DNA of 64,000 nt from an uncultured Pseudomonadota bacterium (GTDB lineage Bacteria > Pseudomonadota > Gammaproteobacteria > Steroidobacterales > Steroidobacteraceae): NCBI GenBank assembly GCA_903832085.1, contig CAIKZZ010000046.1:26108-90107 (forward strand). The letters are read 5' to 3'. Below are positions 1 to 7,815 of the stretch, piece by piece. The translations under genes were made by a program, and so were the position numbers. The notes under the pieces are model-generated. The model made no database searches. It had not been told where the DNA came from and worked only from the letters and a program-made list of their open reading frames with translations. The number at the start of each line of letters is the position of its first letter. The first letter of the stretch is position 1.

Positions 1-109
1 AGGACTTGGTCTTAGACGTATTGGCCACACGGTCGAGGTGATTGATACGCCAGCAAATCGCGGCATGATCAATGCGGCTTCGCACCTGTTGGCAGTCGAC
101 AAGCCGTAA
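1..109 (+). CDS. rpmD: 50S ribosomal protein L30 (uL30), 3' end only
   Basis: The first reading frame is open from base 2 and ends with TAA; it encodes 35 residues including [18 protein letters not shown] and a tail [13 protein letters not shown], which is the C-terminal half of bacterial L30. L30 is a small, non-essential-in-some-species protein of the large ribosomal subunit. The 5' part lies outside the window. It sits 15 bases upstream of rplO, the normal spc-operon order (rpsE-rpmD-rplO-secY), so it is co-transcribed with the genes that follow. Confidence 0.93.
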   Translation, partial: GLGLRRIGHTVEVIDTPANRGMINAASHLLAVDKP

Positions 110-124
110 ATTCAAGGTATCGCC

Positions 125-565
125 ATGAAACTGAATGACATTCATCCTGCCGAGGGCAGCAAGAAGAACCGCCTGCGCGTAGGTCGCGGCGCGTCTGCTG
201 GCCAGGGAAAAACGTGTGGTCGCGGCGTCAAGGGACAGCGCGCTCGCAAAGGCGGTTACCACAAGGTCGGCTTCGAAGGCGGCCAGATGCCACTGCAGCG
301 GCGCTTGCCTAAAATGGGCTTCCGTTCGAAGGTCAAAGCAACTCGCGCCGAGATCACTCTCGATACGCTGTCCCGCCTGTCTGGTAAGAATGGTGGTGTG
401 GTGGACCTCGCGACTTTGAAGGCGGCGAGCGCCGTGCCTGCGGGTATCGAGAAGGTCAAAATCATTTTGTCCGGATCGATTGCCGTGGCTGTGACCATCA
501 AAGGTCTGCATGCAACGAAGGGTGCGCGGGCTGCGATTGAAGCGGCCGGCGGCCGGTTAGAGTAA
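125..565 (+). CDS. rplO: 50S ribosomal protein L15 (uL15)
   Basis: Large-subunit protein that joins late in 50S assembly and contacts 23S rRNA through its basic N-terminal arm. The 146-residue product has the Gly/Arg/Lys-rich stretch [14 protein letters not shown] at about residues 21-34 and the family hallmark [15 protein letters not shown] at about 52-66, followed by the globular C-terminal domain ending in a Gly-rich helix segment. Length is normal for the family (about 144). The ATG follows rpmD closely and the stop lies only 4 bases before the secY start, consistent with translational coupling in the spc operon. Confidence 0.98.
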   Translation: MKLNDIHPAEGSKKNRLRVGRGASAGQGKTCGRGVKGQRARKGGYHKVGFEGGQMPLQRRLPKMGFRSKVKATRAEITLDTLSRLSGKNGGVVDLATLKAASAVPAGIEKVKIILSGSIAVAVTIKGLHATKGARAAIEAAGGRLE

Positions 566-569
566 GACG

Positions 570-1934
570 TTGGCTGCAGATGGCGCAAATCAGATGGCCG
601 GTTTCGGTGCCGCTACGCGGTTGACCGAGATACGTCAGCGCCTGATGTTTTTGTTTGGCGGATTGGTCGTGTATCGGACTGGGACTTTTATTCCGATTCC
701 AGGTATCGATCCGATCGCGCTTGCAAAGTTTTTCCAAGAGCAAGAAGGGACCATTCTTGGTCTTTTCAACATGTTCTCAGGTGGAGCATTGTCGCGATTG
801 TCGATCTTTGCATTGGGTGTGATGCCATATATTTCGTCCTCCATCATTATTCAGATGGTGGCGGTGGTATATCCGCCATGGGCAGAGTGGAAAAAAGAGG
901 GTGAGGCTGGGCGGCGTCGAGTGACGCAACTGACGCGCTATGCCACGGTATTTTTAGCGGTTTTTCAGGGTTTGGGGGCGGCCTACGCGTTTCAAAACCA
1001 AGGTGTCGTGCTGAACGCTGGTTGGTATTTTCTACTAACGGCTACGGTGACACTGACCACGGGTACATTGTTTTTGATGTGGCTCGGCGAGCAGATCACT
1101 GAGCGCGGCATCGGTAACGGCATCTCGATGATCATTCTGTCCGGCATTATTGCTGGGCTGCCAGCCGCTTTGGGTAACAGCTTTACGCAGATCGGCACCG
1201 GTGAAATGAACCCAGCGTTTGCGATTTTGTTGTTGTTGGTGATTGCCGGCGTGACGATGTTTGTGGTGTTTGTGGAAAGCGGGCAACGGCGTATCGCAGT
1301 GAACTATGCGAAGCGCATGGTTGGGCGACGCATGATGGCCGGTCAGACCAGTCACTTGCCGTTTAAGATGAACATGTCGGGTGTGATCCCGCCTATTTTT
1401 GCCTCGTCTTTGTTGCTGTTTCCAGCGACGCTGGCGAACTTTGCAGGTACTGGCGCTGGCGAGAACGGCATGGCAGGGGGCTTTAAAAGCTTCATGCAAG
1501 GCTTGGCCGCATCGTTAGGCTATGGGCAGCCGCTGCACATGGTCTTGTATGGCGCTTTGATTGTGTTTTTCTGTTTCTTTTATACGGGCTTGGTTTTTAA
1601 CTCGCGTGAAACTGCCGATAACCTAAAAAAGGCCGGTGCGTTCATTCCAGGAATCCGCCCAGGGCAGCAGACGGGCGAATACATCGACCGTGTGTTGACT
1701 CGCTTGACCCTTTGGGGTGCGGTGTACGTCACCGCAGTGTGTTTGTTGCCAGAGATTTTGATTTCCTGGGGTAATGTGCCGTTTTACTTCGGCGGTACAT
1801 CGCTCCTCATCATTGTGGTCGTGGTTATGGACTTTATTGCCCAGCTACGCGCACACATGATGTCCCATCAGTACGAAGGCTTGATTAAGAAGGCCAACCT
1901 GCGCGGCGCAAGCCGTCAGGGTGCGCTGCGCTAA
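570..1934 (+). CDS. secY: Preprotein translocase channel subunit SecY
   Basis: Central ten-helix pore of the SecYEG translocon in the inner membrane, which passes unfolded preproteins driven by SecA and inserts membrane proteins delivered by SRP. The 454-residue product shows the N-terminal cytosolic segment, the plug-region motif [11 protein letters not shown], ten strongly hydrophobic segments, and the C-terminal cytosolic loop ending with [11 protein letters not shown], all typical of SecY. The start is uncertain: the frame can open at a TTG four bases after the rplO stop, or at an ATG 24 bases later (446 residues). Neither has a strong ribosome binding site; I keep the TTG because other genes in this window also use TTG at tight junctions. 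Confidence 0.97.
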   Translation: MAADGANQMAGFGAATRLTEIRQRLMFLFGGLVVYRTGTFIPIPGIDPIALAKFFQEQEGTILGLFNMFSGGALSRLSIFALGVMPYISSSIIIQMVAVVYPPWAEWKKEGEAGRRRVTQLTRYATVFLAVFQGLGAAYAFQNQGVVLNAGWYFLLTATVTLTTGTLFLMWLGEQITERGIGNGISMIILSGIIAGLPAALGNSFTQIGTGEMNPAFAILLLLVIAGVTMFVVFVESGQRRIAVNYAKRMVGRRMMAGQTSHLPFKMNMSGVIPPIFASSLLLFPATLANFAGTGAGENGMAGGFKSFMQGLAASLGYGQPLHMVLYGALIVFFCFFYTGLVFNSRETADNLKKAGAFIPGIRPGQQTGEYIDRVLTRLTLWGAVYVTAVCLLPEILISWGNVPFYFGGTSLLIIVVVVMDFIAQLRAHMMSHQYEGLIKKANLRGASRQGALR

Positions 1935-1969
1935 GGCGCGGCCCCTTCGCCCATAGAGGACCTTGAGTC

Positions 1970-2083
1970 ATGAAAGTCCGTCCGTCCGTTAAGAAGATTT
2001 GCAAGAACTGCAAGGTGGTTCGCCGCCGCGGGATCGTGTACATCATTTGCTCTGATGCTCGCCACAAGCAGCGCCAGGGGTAA
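1970..2083 (+). CDS. rpmJ: 50S ribosomal protein L36 (bL36), zinc-binding form
   Basis: A 37-residue basic protein, [14 protein letters not shown] at the start and ending ARHKQRQG. It has the zinc ligands C11, C14, C27 and H32, so it is the zinc-binding (C+) version rather than the Zn-independent paralogue some bacteria induce under zinc starvation. It fills the usual place between secY and rpsM as last gene of the spc operon. AGAGGA about 10 bases upstream of the ATG is a good ribosome binding site. Confidence 0.97.
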   Translation: MKVRPSVKKICKNCKVVRRRGIVYIICSDARHKQRQG

Positions 2084-2101
2084 TCGCGGGTCTGGTTTGG
2101 T

Positions 2102-2126
2102 GAAAAGGCCCTTTTCGGGGTTATTT
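2102..2126 (+). terminator. Weak hairpin after rpmJ (possible attenuator)
   Basis: GAAAAG and CTTTTC form a 6-bp stem around a GCC loop, followed after a GGGG run by TTATTTT. The stem is short and the U-run is displaced, so at best it is a leaky terminator between the spc and alpha operons. Confidence 0.3.
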
Positions 2127-2150
2127 TGACCAAATTTAAGGCTCGATAGC

Positions 2151-2179
2151 TTGAATGGTTTCTTATTTTTGGCTACACT
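2151..2179 (+). promoter_or_regulatory. Sigma-70 type promoter of the alpha (rpsM) operon
   Basis: TTGAAT (-35) and TACACT (-10) are separated by exactly 17 bases and lie 36 bases upstream of the rpsM ATG. Position matches the known alpha-operon promoter of gammaproteobacteria, which separates rpsM-rpsK-rpsD-rpoA-rplQ from the spc operon. Confidence 0.65.
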
Positions 2180-2215
2180 GCCGCTCTTTTTCCGCGGCAT
2201 TTTGTAAGGCAGCAA

Positions 2216-2596
2216 ATGGCACGTATTGCCGGTATTAATATCCCGATGAACAAGCACATTGTCATCGGCCTCACTCACATTTTCGGTGTGGGACGTACTA
2301 TCGCGCGGCACGCTTGCGAAGCGACCGGCGTAGCGCCCACGACCCGTACAAAGGATTTAACGGATGCCGAAGTGGCATCGCTGCGGTCCTACATTGCGCG
2401 TGTCACGGTCGAGGGCGATTTGCGTCGCGAAACCTCGATGAACGTGAAACGTTTGATGGACATGGGTTCATACCGGGGTATCCGGCACCGCAAAGGCTTG
2501 CCGATGCGTGGGCAGCGGACTCGCACCAATGCACGGACCCGCAAGGGACCGCGTAAGGCTGCAGTGAAGCTGAATGCGCCTCCTGGTAAGGCCTAA
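2216..2596 (+). CDS. rpsM: 30S ribosomal protein S13 (uS13)
   Basis: Head protein of the small subunit that contacts P-site tRNA and forms intersubunit bridges. The product starts [14 protein letters not shown] and has the conserved block [26 protein letters not shown] near the C terminus, which is the tRNA-contacting basic tail. At 126 residues it is slightly longer than the E. coli protein (118) because of a short extra C-terminal tail. AAGGCAGCAA precedes the ATG. First gene of the alpha operon. Confidence 0.98.
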   Translation: MARIAGINIPMNKHIVIGLTHIFGVGRTIARHACEATGVAPTTRTKDLTDAEVASLRSYIARVTVEGDLRRETSMNVKRLMDMGSYRGIRHRKGLPMRGQRTRTNARTRKGPRKAAVKLNAPPGKA

Positions 2597-2620
2597 TTCG
2601 AACTCTTAGGAAGATTCAGA

Positions 2621-3034
2621 ATGTCTGATGAGAAGCAGCAGCAAGGCTCGGATGGAAAGACGCCACGCGCAAAAAAAGCGCGTCGTCAGGTCTCTGATGC
2701 TATTGCACACGTGCACGCCTCGTTCAACAACACGATCATCACGATCTCTGACCGGCAGGGCAACGTGCTCAGCTGGGCAACATCGGGTGGCTGTGGTTTC
2801 CGTGGCTCGCGCAAGAGCACGCCGTTCGCGGCGCAGGTTGCTGCTGAGAAAGCCGGCGTAGCGGTTCAGGAATATGGCGTGCGTAATGTGGAAGTGCGCG
2901 TGAAAGGCCCAGGGCCTGGACGTGAATCCGCAGTACGAGCGTTAAATGCATGTGGCTTGAAGGTCACCAGCATTTTTGACGTGACACCGATCCCGCACAA
3001 CGGCTGTCGTCCGCCGAAGAAGCGCCGCGTCTGA
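2621..3034 (+). CDS. rpsK: 30S ribosomal protein S11 (uS11)
   Basis: Platform protein of the small subunit, near the E-site and mRNA exit. The 137-residue product has a Lys-rich, low-complexity N-terminal extension (about residues 1-22) and then the standard fold with [20 protein letters not shown] and the C-terminal segment [18 protein letters not shown], identical in type to other proteobacterial S11. TTAGGAAGA gives a strong ribosome binding site. Second gene of the alpha operon. Confidence 0.98.
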   Translation: MSDEKQQQGSDGKTPRAKKARRQVSDAIAHVHASFNNTIITISDRQGNVLSWATSGGCGFRGSRKSTPFAAQVAAEKAGVAVQEYGVRNVEVRVKGPGPGRESAVRALNACGLKVTSIFDVTPIPHNGCRPPKKRRV

Positions 3035-3072
3035 CGCGTCCTTCAACCCGCGATTAGTTTTCGAGGAATGCA

Positions 3073-3696
3073 ATGGCAAGGTATCTAGGTCCGAAGTGCA
3101 AGCTCTCCCGCCGCGAAGGCACCGATCTCTTTTTGAAGAGCGGAGTCAAGCCACTGGAGTCGAAGTGCAAGCTTGAAGTGCCGCCGGGCGGCGTAAAGGG
3201 CGAGCGCAAACAGCGTTTGTCAGATTATGGAATCCAGTTGCGTGAGAAGCAGAAGCTGCGCCGTATGTATGGTGTGCTCGAGCGTCAGTTCCGTAACTAC
3301 TATAAAAAAGCCGCGGGCCGCCCTGGTGCGACCGGTGAGAATCTACTTAAGTCCTTAGAGCGCCGTCTCGACAATGTCGTGTATCGCATGGGCTTTGCGT
3401 CGACACGCTCGGAAGCGCGACAGCTCGTGTCGCACAAGGGCATCACGGTTAACAGCAAACTCGTCAACGTCGCGTCCTATCAGTGCAGCGCGGGCGATGT
3501 CATTGAAGTTCGTGAACATGCCAAGACGCAGGGCCGTATCGCCAATGCTTTGTCGATCGCCACACAGGCTGGTTTGCCTGATTGGGTGATCGTGGACGAG
3601 AAGAAGATGATTGGTACGTTGAAATCAGTTCCGGAGCGAGACGAAATCCTGCCGGACATCAACGAAAACCTCGTCGTTGAGTTGTATTCGAAGTAA
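3073..3696 (+). CDS. rpsD: 30S ribosomal protein S4 (uS4)
   Basis: Primary 16S rRNA-binding protein that nucleates 30S body assembly; in E. coli it also represses translation of the alpha operon and takes part in rRNA antitermination. The 207-residue product starts [20 protein letters not shown] and carries the S4 RNA-binding domain ([20 protein letters not shown], about residues 96-115, continuing through [11 protein letters not shown]). Length and ends (VVELYSK) match the family. Good AGGAATG ribosome binding context. Whether S4 autoregulates here cannot be judged from the leader alone. Confidence 0.98.
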   Translation: MARYLGPKCKLSRREGTDLFLKSGVKPLESKCKLEVPPGGVKGERKQRLSDYGIQLREKQKLRRMYGVLERQFRNYYKKAAGRPGATGENLLKSLERRLDNVVYRMGFASTRSEARQLVSHKGITVNSKLVNVASYQCSAGDVIEVREHAKTQGRIANALSIATQAGLPDWVIVDEKKMIGTLKSVPERDEILPDINENLVVELYSK

Positions 3697-3755
3697 TTGT
3701 TTTTTCGGTCCACCCCGAGTGGGGTGGCCACAGCCGCAAGCTCCAGGTGCCGCAT

Positions 3756-4757
3756 ATGCAGGGATCCGCCACAGAATTTTTGAAGCCACGCGTCGTGAAG
3801 GTGACCCCACAAGGTCCCCGCCACGCCCGTGTTGTTATTGAACCGTTTGAGCGTGGTTTTGGACACACGTTGGGCAATGCGTTACGCCGTGTTTTGCTGT
3901 CGTCGCTGCCAGGCGCCGCGATCACTGAAGTGGAAATCGATGGCGTATTGCACGAGTACACCTCCATTGAGGGCGTGCAGGAAGACGTTGTGGATGTGCT
4001 GCTGAACCTCAAGCAGGTCGCGGTGCGCATGCACTCGCGTGATGAGTCCGAAGTGCGCCTCACCAAGAAGGGCCCAGGGCCCGTACTTGCCGGCGACATT
4101 CAGGGCGATCACGACGTTGAGATTTTGAATCCTGATCTTGTGATCGCAACGCTGACCAAGGCCGGCGAGCTGAATATGACTTTGAAGCTTGAGCGTGGTC
4201 GCGGCTATCGGCCGGCACTCGCACGTGGTTTTGAAGAGCAGACGCGGCCAATCGGTCGGTTGCAGCTTGACGCATCGTTCTCACCCGTGCGGCGCGTGAC
4301 GTATACCGTTGAAGCTGCGCGTGTTGAACAGCGCACGGATCTGGACAAGTTGATCATTGACATTGAAACGAACGGAACGATCGATCCTGAGGAAGCAATC
4401 CGCCGGGCGGGCAGCATTTTGAAGGATCAGCTGTCGGTGTTCGTTGATTTGCAGGGCCAGGAAGAGGGTGGTCTTAAGTCCATTGAGGCTCAGTTTGATC
4501 CAATCTTGCTGCGACCAGTGGATGAGCTTGAGCTCACGGTACGTAGTGCGAACTGCCTTAAGGCAGAGAACATTCACTACATCGGTGATCTTGTGCAGCG
4601 CACAGAGGTTGAGCTGTTGCGCACACCAAACCTCGGTAAGAAATCACTGACCGAGATCAAGGAAGTGCTCGAGAGTCACAGCTTGTCATTGGGCATGCGA
4701 CTCGAAGGCTGGCCGCCGGTGGCATTGCGGCGCGAAGACGAATACAAGACGGCCTGA
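3756..4757 (+). CDS. rpoA: DNA-directed RNA polymerase subunit alpha
   Basis: Alpha dimer scaffolds assembly of core RNA polymerase; its C-terminal domain binds UP elements and activators such as Crp. The N-terminal assembly domain has [22 protein letters not shown] (about residues 32-53), and the C-terminal domain has [27 protein letters not shown] and [16 protein letters not shown], with the Arg of TVRSANC being the UP-element contact. A GTG nine bases upstream is in frame, but the ATG giving [12 protein letters not shown] matches the conserved family N terminus (333 residues). Fourth gene of the alpha operon. Confidence 0.98.
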   Translation: MQGSATEFLKPRVVKVTPQGPRHARVVIEPFERGFGHTLGNALRRVLLSSLPGAAITEVEIDGVLHEYTSIEGVQEDVVDVLLNLKQVAVRMHSRDESEVRLTKKGPGPVLAGDIQGDHDVEILNPDLVIATLTKAGELNMTLKLERGRGYRPALARGFEEQTRPIGRLQLDASFSPVRRVTYTVEAARVEQRTDLDKLIIDIETNGTIDPEEAIRRAGSILKDQLSVFVDLQGQEEGGLKSIEAQFDPILLRPVDELELTVRSANCLKAENIHYIGDLVQRTEVELLRTPNLGKKSLTEIKEVLESHSLSLGMRLEGWPPVALRREDEYKTA

Positions 4758-4793
4758 TCTTAAAAGATCGGTCCTTAGCGGAAATCAGAAACT

Positions 4794-5264
4794 ATGCGTC
4801 ATCATCTTTCAGGTCGGCAGCTGTCGCGGAACAGCTCACATCGCCACGCGCTGATGCGAAATCTCGCAATTGCGTTGTTGCGTTACGAGACCATCCGTAC
4901 AACCGTGCCAAAAGCAAAAGAACTGCGGCGAGTGGTCGAACCGATCATTACGCTCGGTAAGTCCGACAGCATTGCAGCACGGCGACGTGCATTCGCCCAG
5001 TTGCGTGATGACGCGCTGGTGACTAAATTATTTGAAGATTTGGGCCCACGCTTTAAGGCACGAGCCGGTGGTTACACACGCATTCTTCGTATGGAAGAGC
5101 GTGCTGGTGACTCAGCTCCCATGGCGCTGATGCAGCTCGTTGATAAGCCAGTAGCGGCGACGGCAAGCGCAGAGCCTGCAGCGAAACCGAAGCGTGCGCG
5201 CAAGGCAGCATCGGGTGAGGCGCCGGCTGAAAAGGCCCCGCGTCGCAAGAAGGCGGCAGCCTGA
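4794..5264 (+). CDS. rplQ: 50S ribosomal protein L17 (bL17) with Lys/Ala-rich tail
   Basis: Large-subunit protein near the peptide exit tunnel. Residues 1-120 are standard L17: [24 protein letters not shown] at the start and [25 protein letters not shown]. The protein is 156 residues, about 30 longer than in E. coli (127); the extra C-terminal part is rich in Ala, Lys, Arg and Pro ([19 protein letters not shown]). Such tails occur on L17 in several proteobacteria. Last gene of the alpha operon; a strong terminator follows. Confidence 0.97.
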   Translation: MRHHLSGRQLSRNSSHRHALMRNLAIALLRYETIRTTVPKAKELRRVVEPIITLGKSDSIAARRRAFAQLRDDALVTKLFEDLGPRFKARAGGYTRILRMEERAGDSAPMALMQLVDKPVAATASAEPAAKPKRARKAASGEAPAEKAPRRKKAAA

Positions 5265-5316
5265 TAATTTCGACGTATTCCGGTTTTCCCGCAAGGGAGC
5301 CGGTCGTCATAGTGGT

Positions 5317-5344
5317 AGGCCGGGCTAATCCCCGGCCTTTTTTT
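5317..5344 (+). terminator. Rho-independent terminator of the alpha operon
   Basis: AGGCCGGG and CCCGGCCT form a perfect 8-bp GC-rich stem around a 6-base loop, followed directly by seven T. It lies 53 bases after the rplQ stop. On the opposite strand there is no T-run, so it serves only the rightward operon. Confidence 0.9.
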
Positions 5345-5377
5345 GTGGAACTGCCGACAAGCGCCGACGACTAAGCG

Positions 5378-6709
5378 CTACAGTGCCGCAAAGGCATCGC
5401 GAGTTAAATTCTCAGGTTCAGTCAGGCAGGTAACCACGTTATCTTCGATGCGGGCTCCGCCAAACGGCCGCAGCGCGTCAACCACGTCCCAGCAAATGCT
5501 CTTGCCGCGGTCATCGGCGCGTGCTTTTTTGAGCAGCAGGTCGATAAAGTAAATACCCGGCTCAATGGTGACCACTACGCCGACTTCTAGGCGGCGCGTT
5601 AACCGCAGATAAGGCTGGCCCGCGGGGGGCTGCAGCGTGCCGCCCTGAGACGATGCTTGGCGGCCTCCAATGTCATGGACCTGTAGTCCCAGCAAGTGAC
5701 CAATCCCATGCGGAAAGAATACGCCTGTGAGTCCGGTGGCCACTGCGGCTTCGACGGAGCCGTGAATGATTCTGGCTTCGAGCAGGATCTGCGCAATCAG
5801 ACGATGCGCTGCACTATGAATGTCTGGATAGGCAACCCCTGGCATGACCATGCGGCACAGCTTCTGCTGAGCTTGCTCGAGTTGCGTTATCAGTTCAAGG
5901 TACGGGCCGGGCTCGCTCGCATAACTACGCGTGATATCCGATCCATAGCCTCTGTACTGGCCGCCCGCATCGATGAGCAGCGAGCGTGATACCAGAGGCG
6001 CTACACGCTCGAGCGTGGTGTAGTGCAAAATCGAGCCGCCCTCATTTAAGGCGATGATATTGGTGTAGGGCAGTTCCGCTTCTTGAAGCCCACTGGCAGC
6101 GAGGTATGCAAGATGGATTGCATACTCCGAGGCACCCGCGCGGTAGGCCATTTCAGCTGCGACATGGGCGCGGGCGCCAATGGCAGAGGCAAGCCGCATG
6201 CAGGCAATTTCATAGGGTGTTTTAACGGCGCGCGCATAGTGCAATGGATCGACAATCGAGGGTGGATTTATCATTGCGAAGCTGCAACGAGGCGCATGCG
6301 CAAACTCTTCCCCAAGATACGCGGCCCGTGCCGGAATATGGGCCGGGACCTCATCTGGGCTGCGAATGATTTTGATGTCTAGCGCGCGGGTCCATGCCGC
6401 GGTTGGTAGTGATGGCGGCTTGTGCCAGTAATCTTCGGGCTGATGGAACAGCAAGGTTGGCTTTTGTCCGGGCACGTAGATTAAGTAGGACCCTGGCGCA
6501 TCGGTCACGGGCACCCAAGCCCGGAACTGAGGGTTGGCAATAAAATGTTCTGTGGTGTCGTCTAAATAGCGGTATTTGAGCTCTCCGGCACCGATGACCA
6601 GCGCGTCGCAGCGGCTAGCAATCAATGCCCGGTCAGCGTGTTCCGTCAGGGCGGCCAGATGCGCCGGATAGAGCCGATCTAGGCCAGAAATCTGTGCCGA
6701 CATGTCCAC
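5378..6709 (-). CDS. pepQ: Xaa-Pro dipeptidase (prolidase) PepQ
   Basis: Dinuclear-metal M24 peptidase that splits Xaa-Pro dipeptides in the cytosol. The sequence follows the E. coli PepQ pattern closely: LYPAHLAALTEHADRAL, GELKYRYLDDTTEHFIANPQFRAWVPVT and DYWHKPPSLPT in the N-terminal domain, then the pita-bread domain with metal ligands in LIDAGGQYRGYGSDITR (two Asp), HGIGHLLGLQVHD (His), TIEPGIYF (Glu) and ARIEDNV (Glu). GGAGG lies 8 bases before a GTG, which I take as start (443 residues); an ATG two codons later and a TTG upstream are alternatives. It is convergent with rplQ and divergent from the lipoprotein gene. Confidence 0.93.
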   Translation of the reverse strand: MDMSAQISGLDRLYPAHLAALTEHADRALIASRCDALVIGAGELKYRYLDDTTEHFIANPQFRAWVPVTDAPGSYLIYVPGQKPTLLFHQPEDYWHKPPSLPTAAWTRALDIKIIRSPDEVPAHIPARAAYLGEEFAHAPRCSFAMINPPSIVDPLHYARAVKTPYEIACMRLASAIGARAHVAAEMAYRAGASEYAIHLAYLAASGLQEAELPYTNIIALNEGGSILHYTTLERVAPLVSRSLLIDAGGQYRGYGSDITRSYASEPGPYLELITQLEQAQQKLCRMVMPGVAYPDIHSAAHRLIAQILLEARIIHGSVEAAVATGLTGVFFPHGIGHLLGLQVHDIGGRQASSQGGTLQPPAGQPYLRLTRRLEVGVVVTIEPGIYFIDLLLKKARADDRGKSICWDVVDALRPFGGARIEDNVVTCLTEPENLTRDAFAAL

Positions 6710-6930
6710 GCTATATGCCTCCAAAGATTGTCCAAAGTGCGTGCGCTTTACGCGCTTTACAGGCCCAGAGTCTAGGCAGCCCCAGCCGGAAGTGCCATGG
6801 CCGTAACATTTGTGCGCAATCTGTCGAAAAGTCTGTACAATCGATCGCCGTGGACCGACGTTGGCCCGTGATGAGCGGGATAGCCCGGCCGCGATTTCTT
6901 ACCACACTTGGACTTTTGGGGTATCGACCG

Positions 6931-7137
6931 ATGAACCTGAAAATCGCTCTTGGCGCTGCCGCTTTGGCGCTTGCGCTCGTCGCCTGTGGCGGCAAAAAGG
7001 AAGACGCGGCTCCTGCTGCTACTCCTGCTGCTGCTCCTGCTGCTGATGCAGCTTCACCTGCCGCAGCGCCTGCTGCCGACGCTGCAGCTCCTGCTGCCGC
7101 ACCGGCTGCTGCTCCGGCTGAAGCTCCGAAGCAGTAA
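6931..7137 (+). CDS. Small Ala/Pro-rich lipoprotein of unknown function
   Basis: A 68-residue protein with a lipoprotein signal: MNLKIALGAAALALALVAC, with the lipobox LVAC and Gly at +2, then GGKKED. The mature part is almost entirely Ala and Pro with spaced Asp (repeats of the type AAPAADAA) and ends EAPKQ. By family knowledge such a signal leads to lipidation of the Cys and anchoring to a membrane; Gly at +2 favours the outer membrane. The low-complexity body may be an extended spacer in the periplasm or surface. TTTTGGGG ten bases upstream can serve as ribosome binding site, and a terminator follows, so the gene is monocistronic. No function can be named. Confidence 0.72.
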   Translation: MNLKIALGAAALALALVACGGKKEDAAPAATPAAAPAADAASPAAAPAADAAAPAAAPAAAPAEAPKQ

Positions 7138-7164
7138 TCGCAACGCGCAAGCGTTGTCGATAGG

Positions 7165-7213
7165 AAACCGAGTTGGGTTCTCAGCATTGCTGGGGGCTCT
7201 GCTCGGTTTTTTT
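7165..7213 (+). terminator. Terminator after the lipoprotein gene
   Basis: AAACCGAG pairs with CTCGGTTT across about 29 bases that contain an inner CAGC/GCTG hairpin; the 3' arm runs straight into seven T. It ends 27 bases before the next start codon. Confidence 0.75.
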
Positions 7214-7240
7214 ATTGCCTGAATTTTTGAGAGCTACGTT

Positions 7241-7783
7241 GTGAGTGTGACGTTGCGCGATGCCCGTGAGATGCCAGCCGATCGGGCTTGGATTGACACA
7301 GTGTACGCACACTATCTAACCGAACTTGCCGAGCAGACACAGCTCGGCACCGGTGTCTTCCCGATTGTGAGCGAGCTTGAGTCGCGTCGGGCAGAGTTGC
7401 TCGCTGGTTTTTTTCAGGACCGCTATGCCAATCCCTTATTGCTTTTGGATTCAGGCGCGCGAGTTGGTTTTGCACTGGTCTTGACGCCTAATCAGAGGCT
7501 TCCAGCGCGCGCAGTCTCCGTCAGTGGCCATGCAATTGATTATCGCATGGCAGAGTTTTACGTCGTGCCTAGCGCGCGTCGCCGAGGCGTAGGACGTATG
7601 GCGGCACACTTAATTTTTAGTCGCTTTGCGGGCCAATGGGAAACCAGCGAGGCGATGAGCAATCTACCTGCAGTGACATTCTGGCGGGAGACAGTTGACG
7701 ACTACACGCGCGGTAGATATGACGAGCGCCTGCGCGATGGTGACGTACGGCAATGGTTCGTCAGCGCCCATCGCGCTACGTGA
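7241..7783 (+). CDS. GNAT-family N-acetyltransferase
   Basis: Predicted acetyl-CoA-dependent acetyltransferase of 180 residues. The acetyl-CoA pyrophosphate loop motif is visible as RRRGVGRMAA in the segment MAEFYVVPSARRRGVGRMAAHLIF (about residues 106-129), preceded by a beta-rich region (LLLLDSGARVGFALV). The C-terminal segment with FWRETVDDYTRGRYDE resembles the FYxK-type ends of GNAT proteins. Substrate is unknown. GTG start, chosen because it follows GAGAGCTACGTT and opens the conserved frame. It lies alone, convergent with uvrA. Confidence 0.75.
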   Translation: MSVTLRDAREMPADRAWIDTVYAHYLTELAEQTQLGTGVFPIVSELESRRAELLAGFFQDRYANPLLLLDSGARVGFALVLTPNQRLPARAVSVSGHAIDYRMAEFYVVPSARRRGVGRMAAHLIFSRFAGQWETSEAMSNLPAVTFWRETVDDYTRGRYDERLRDGDVRQWFVSAHRAT

Positions 7784-7815
7784 TGAGTGAGTTGTCGCCA
7801 CAGCAGCGACGCTTT

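Noticed and set aside
6711..7187. A 158-codon minus-strand frame rich in Ala and Gly opposite the lipoprotein gene.
   Set aside because: It is the mirror of the Ala/Pro repeat on the other strand, crosses a terminator, and has no start signal or family resemblance.
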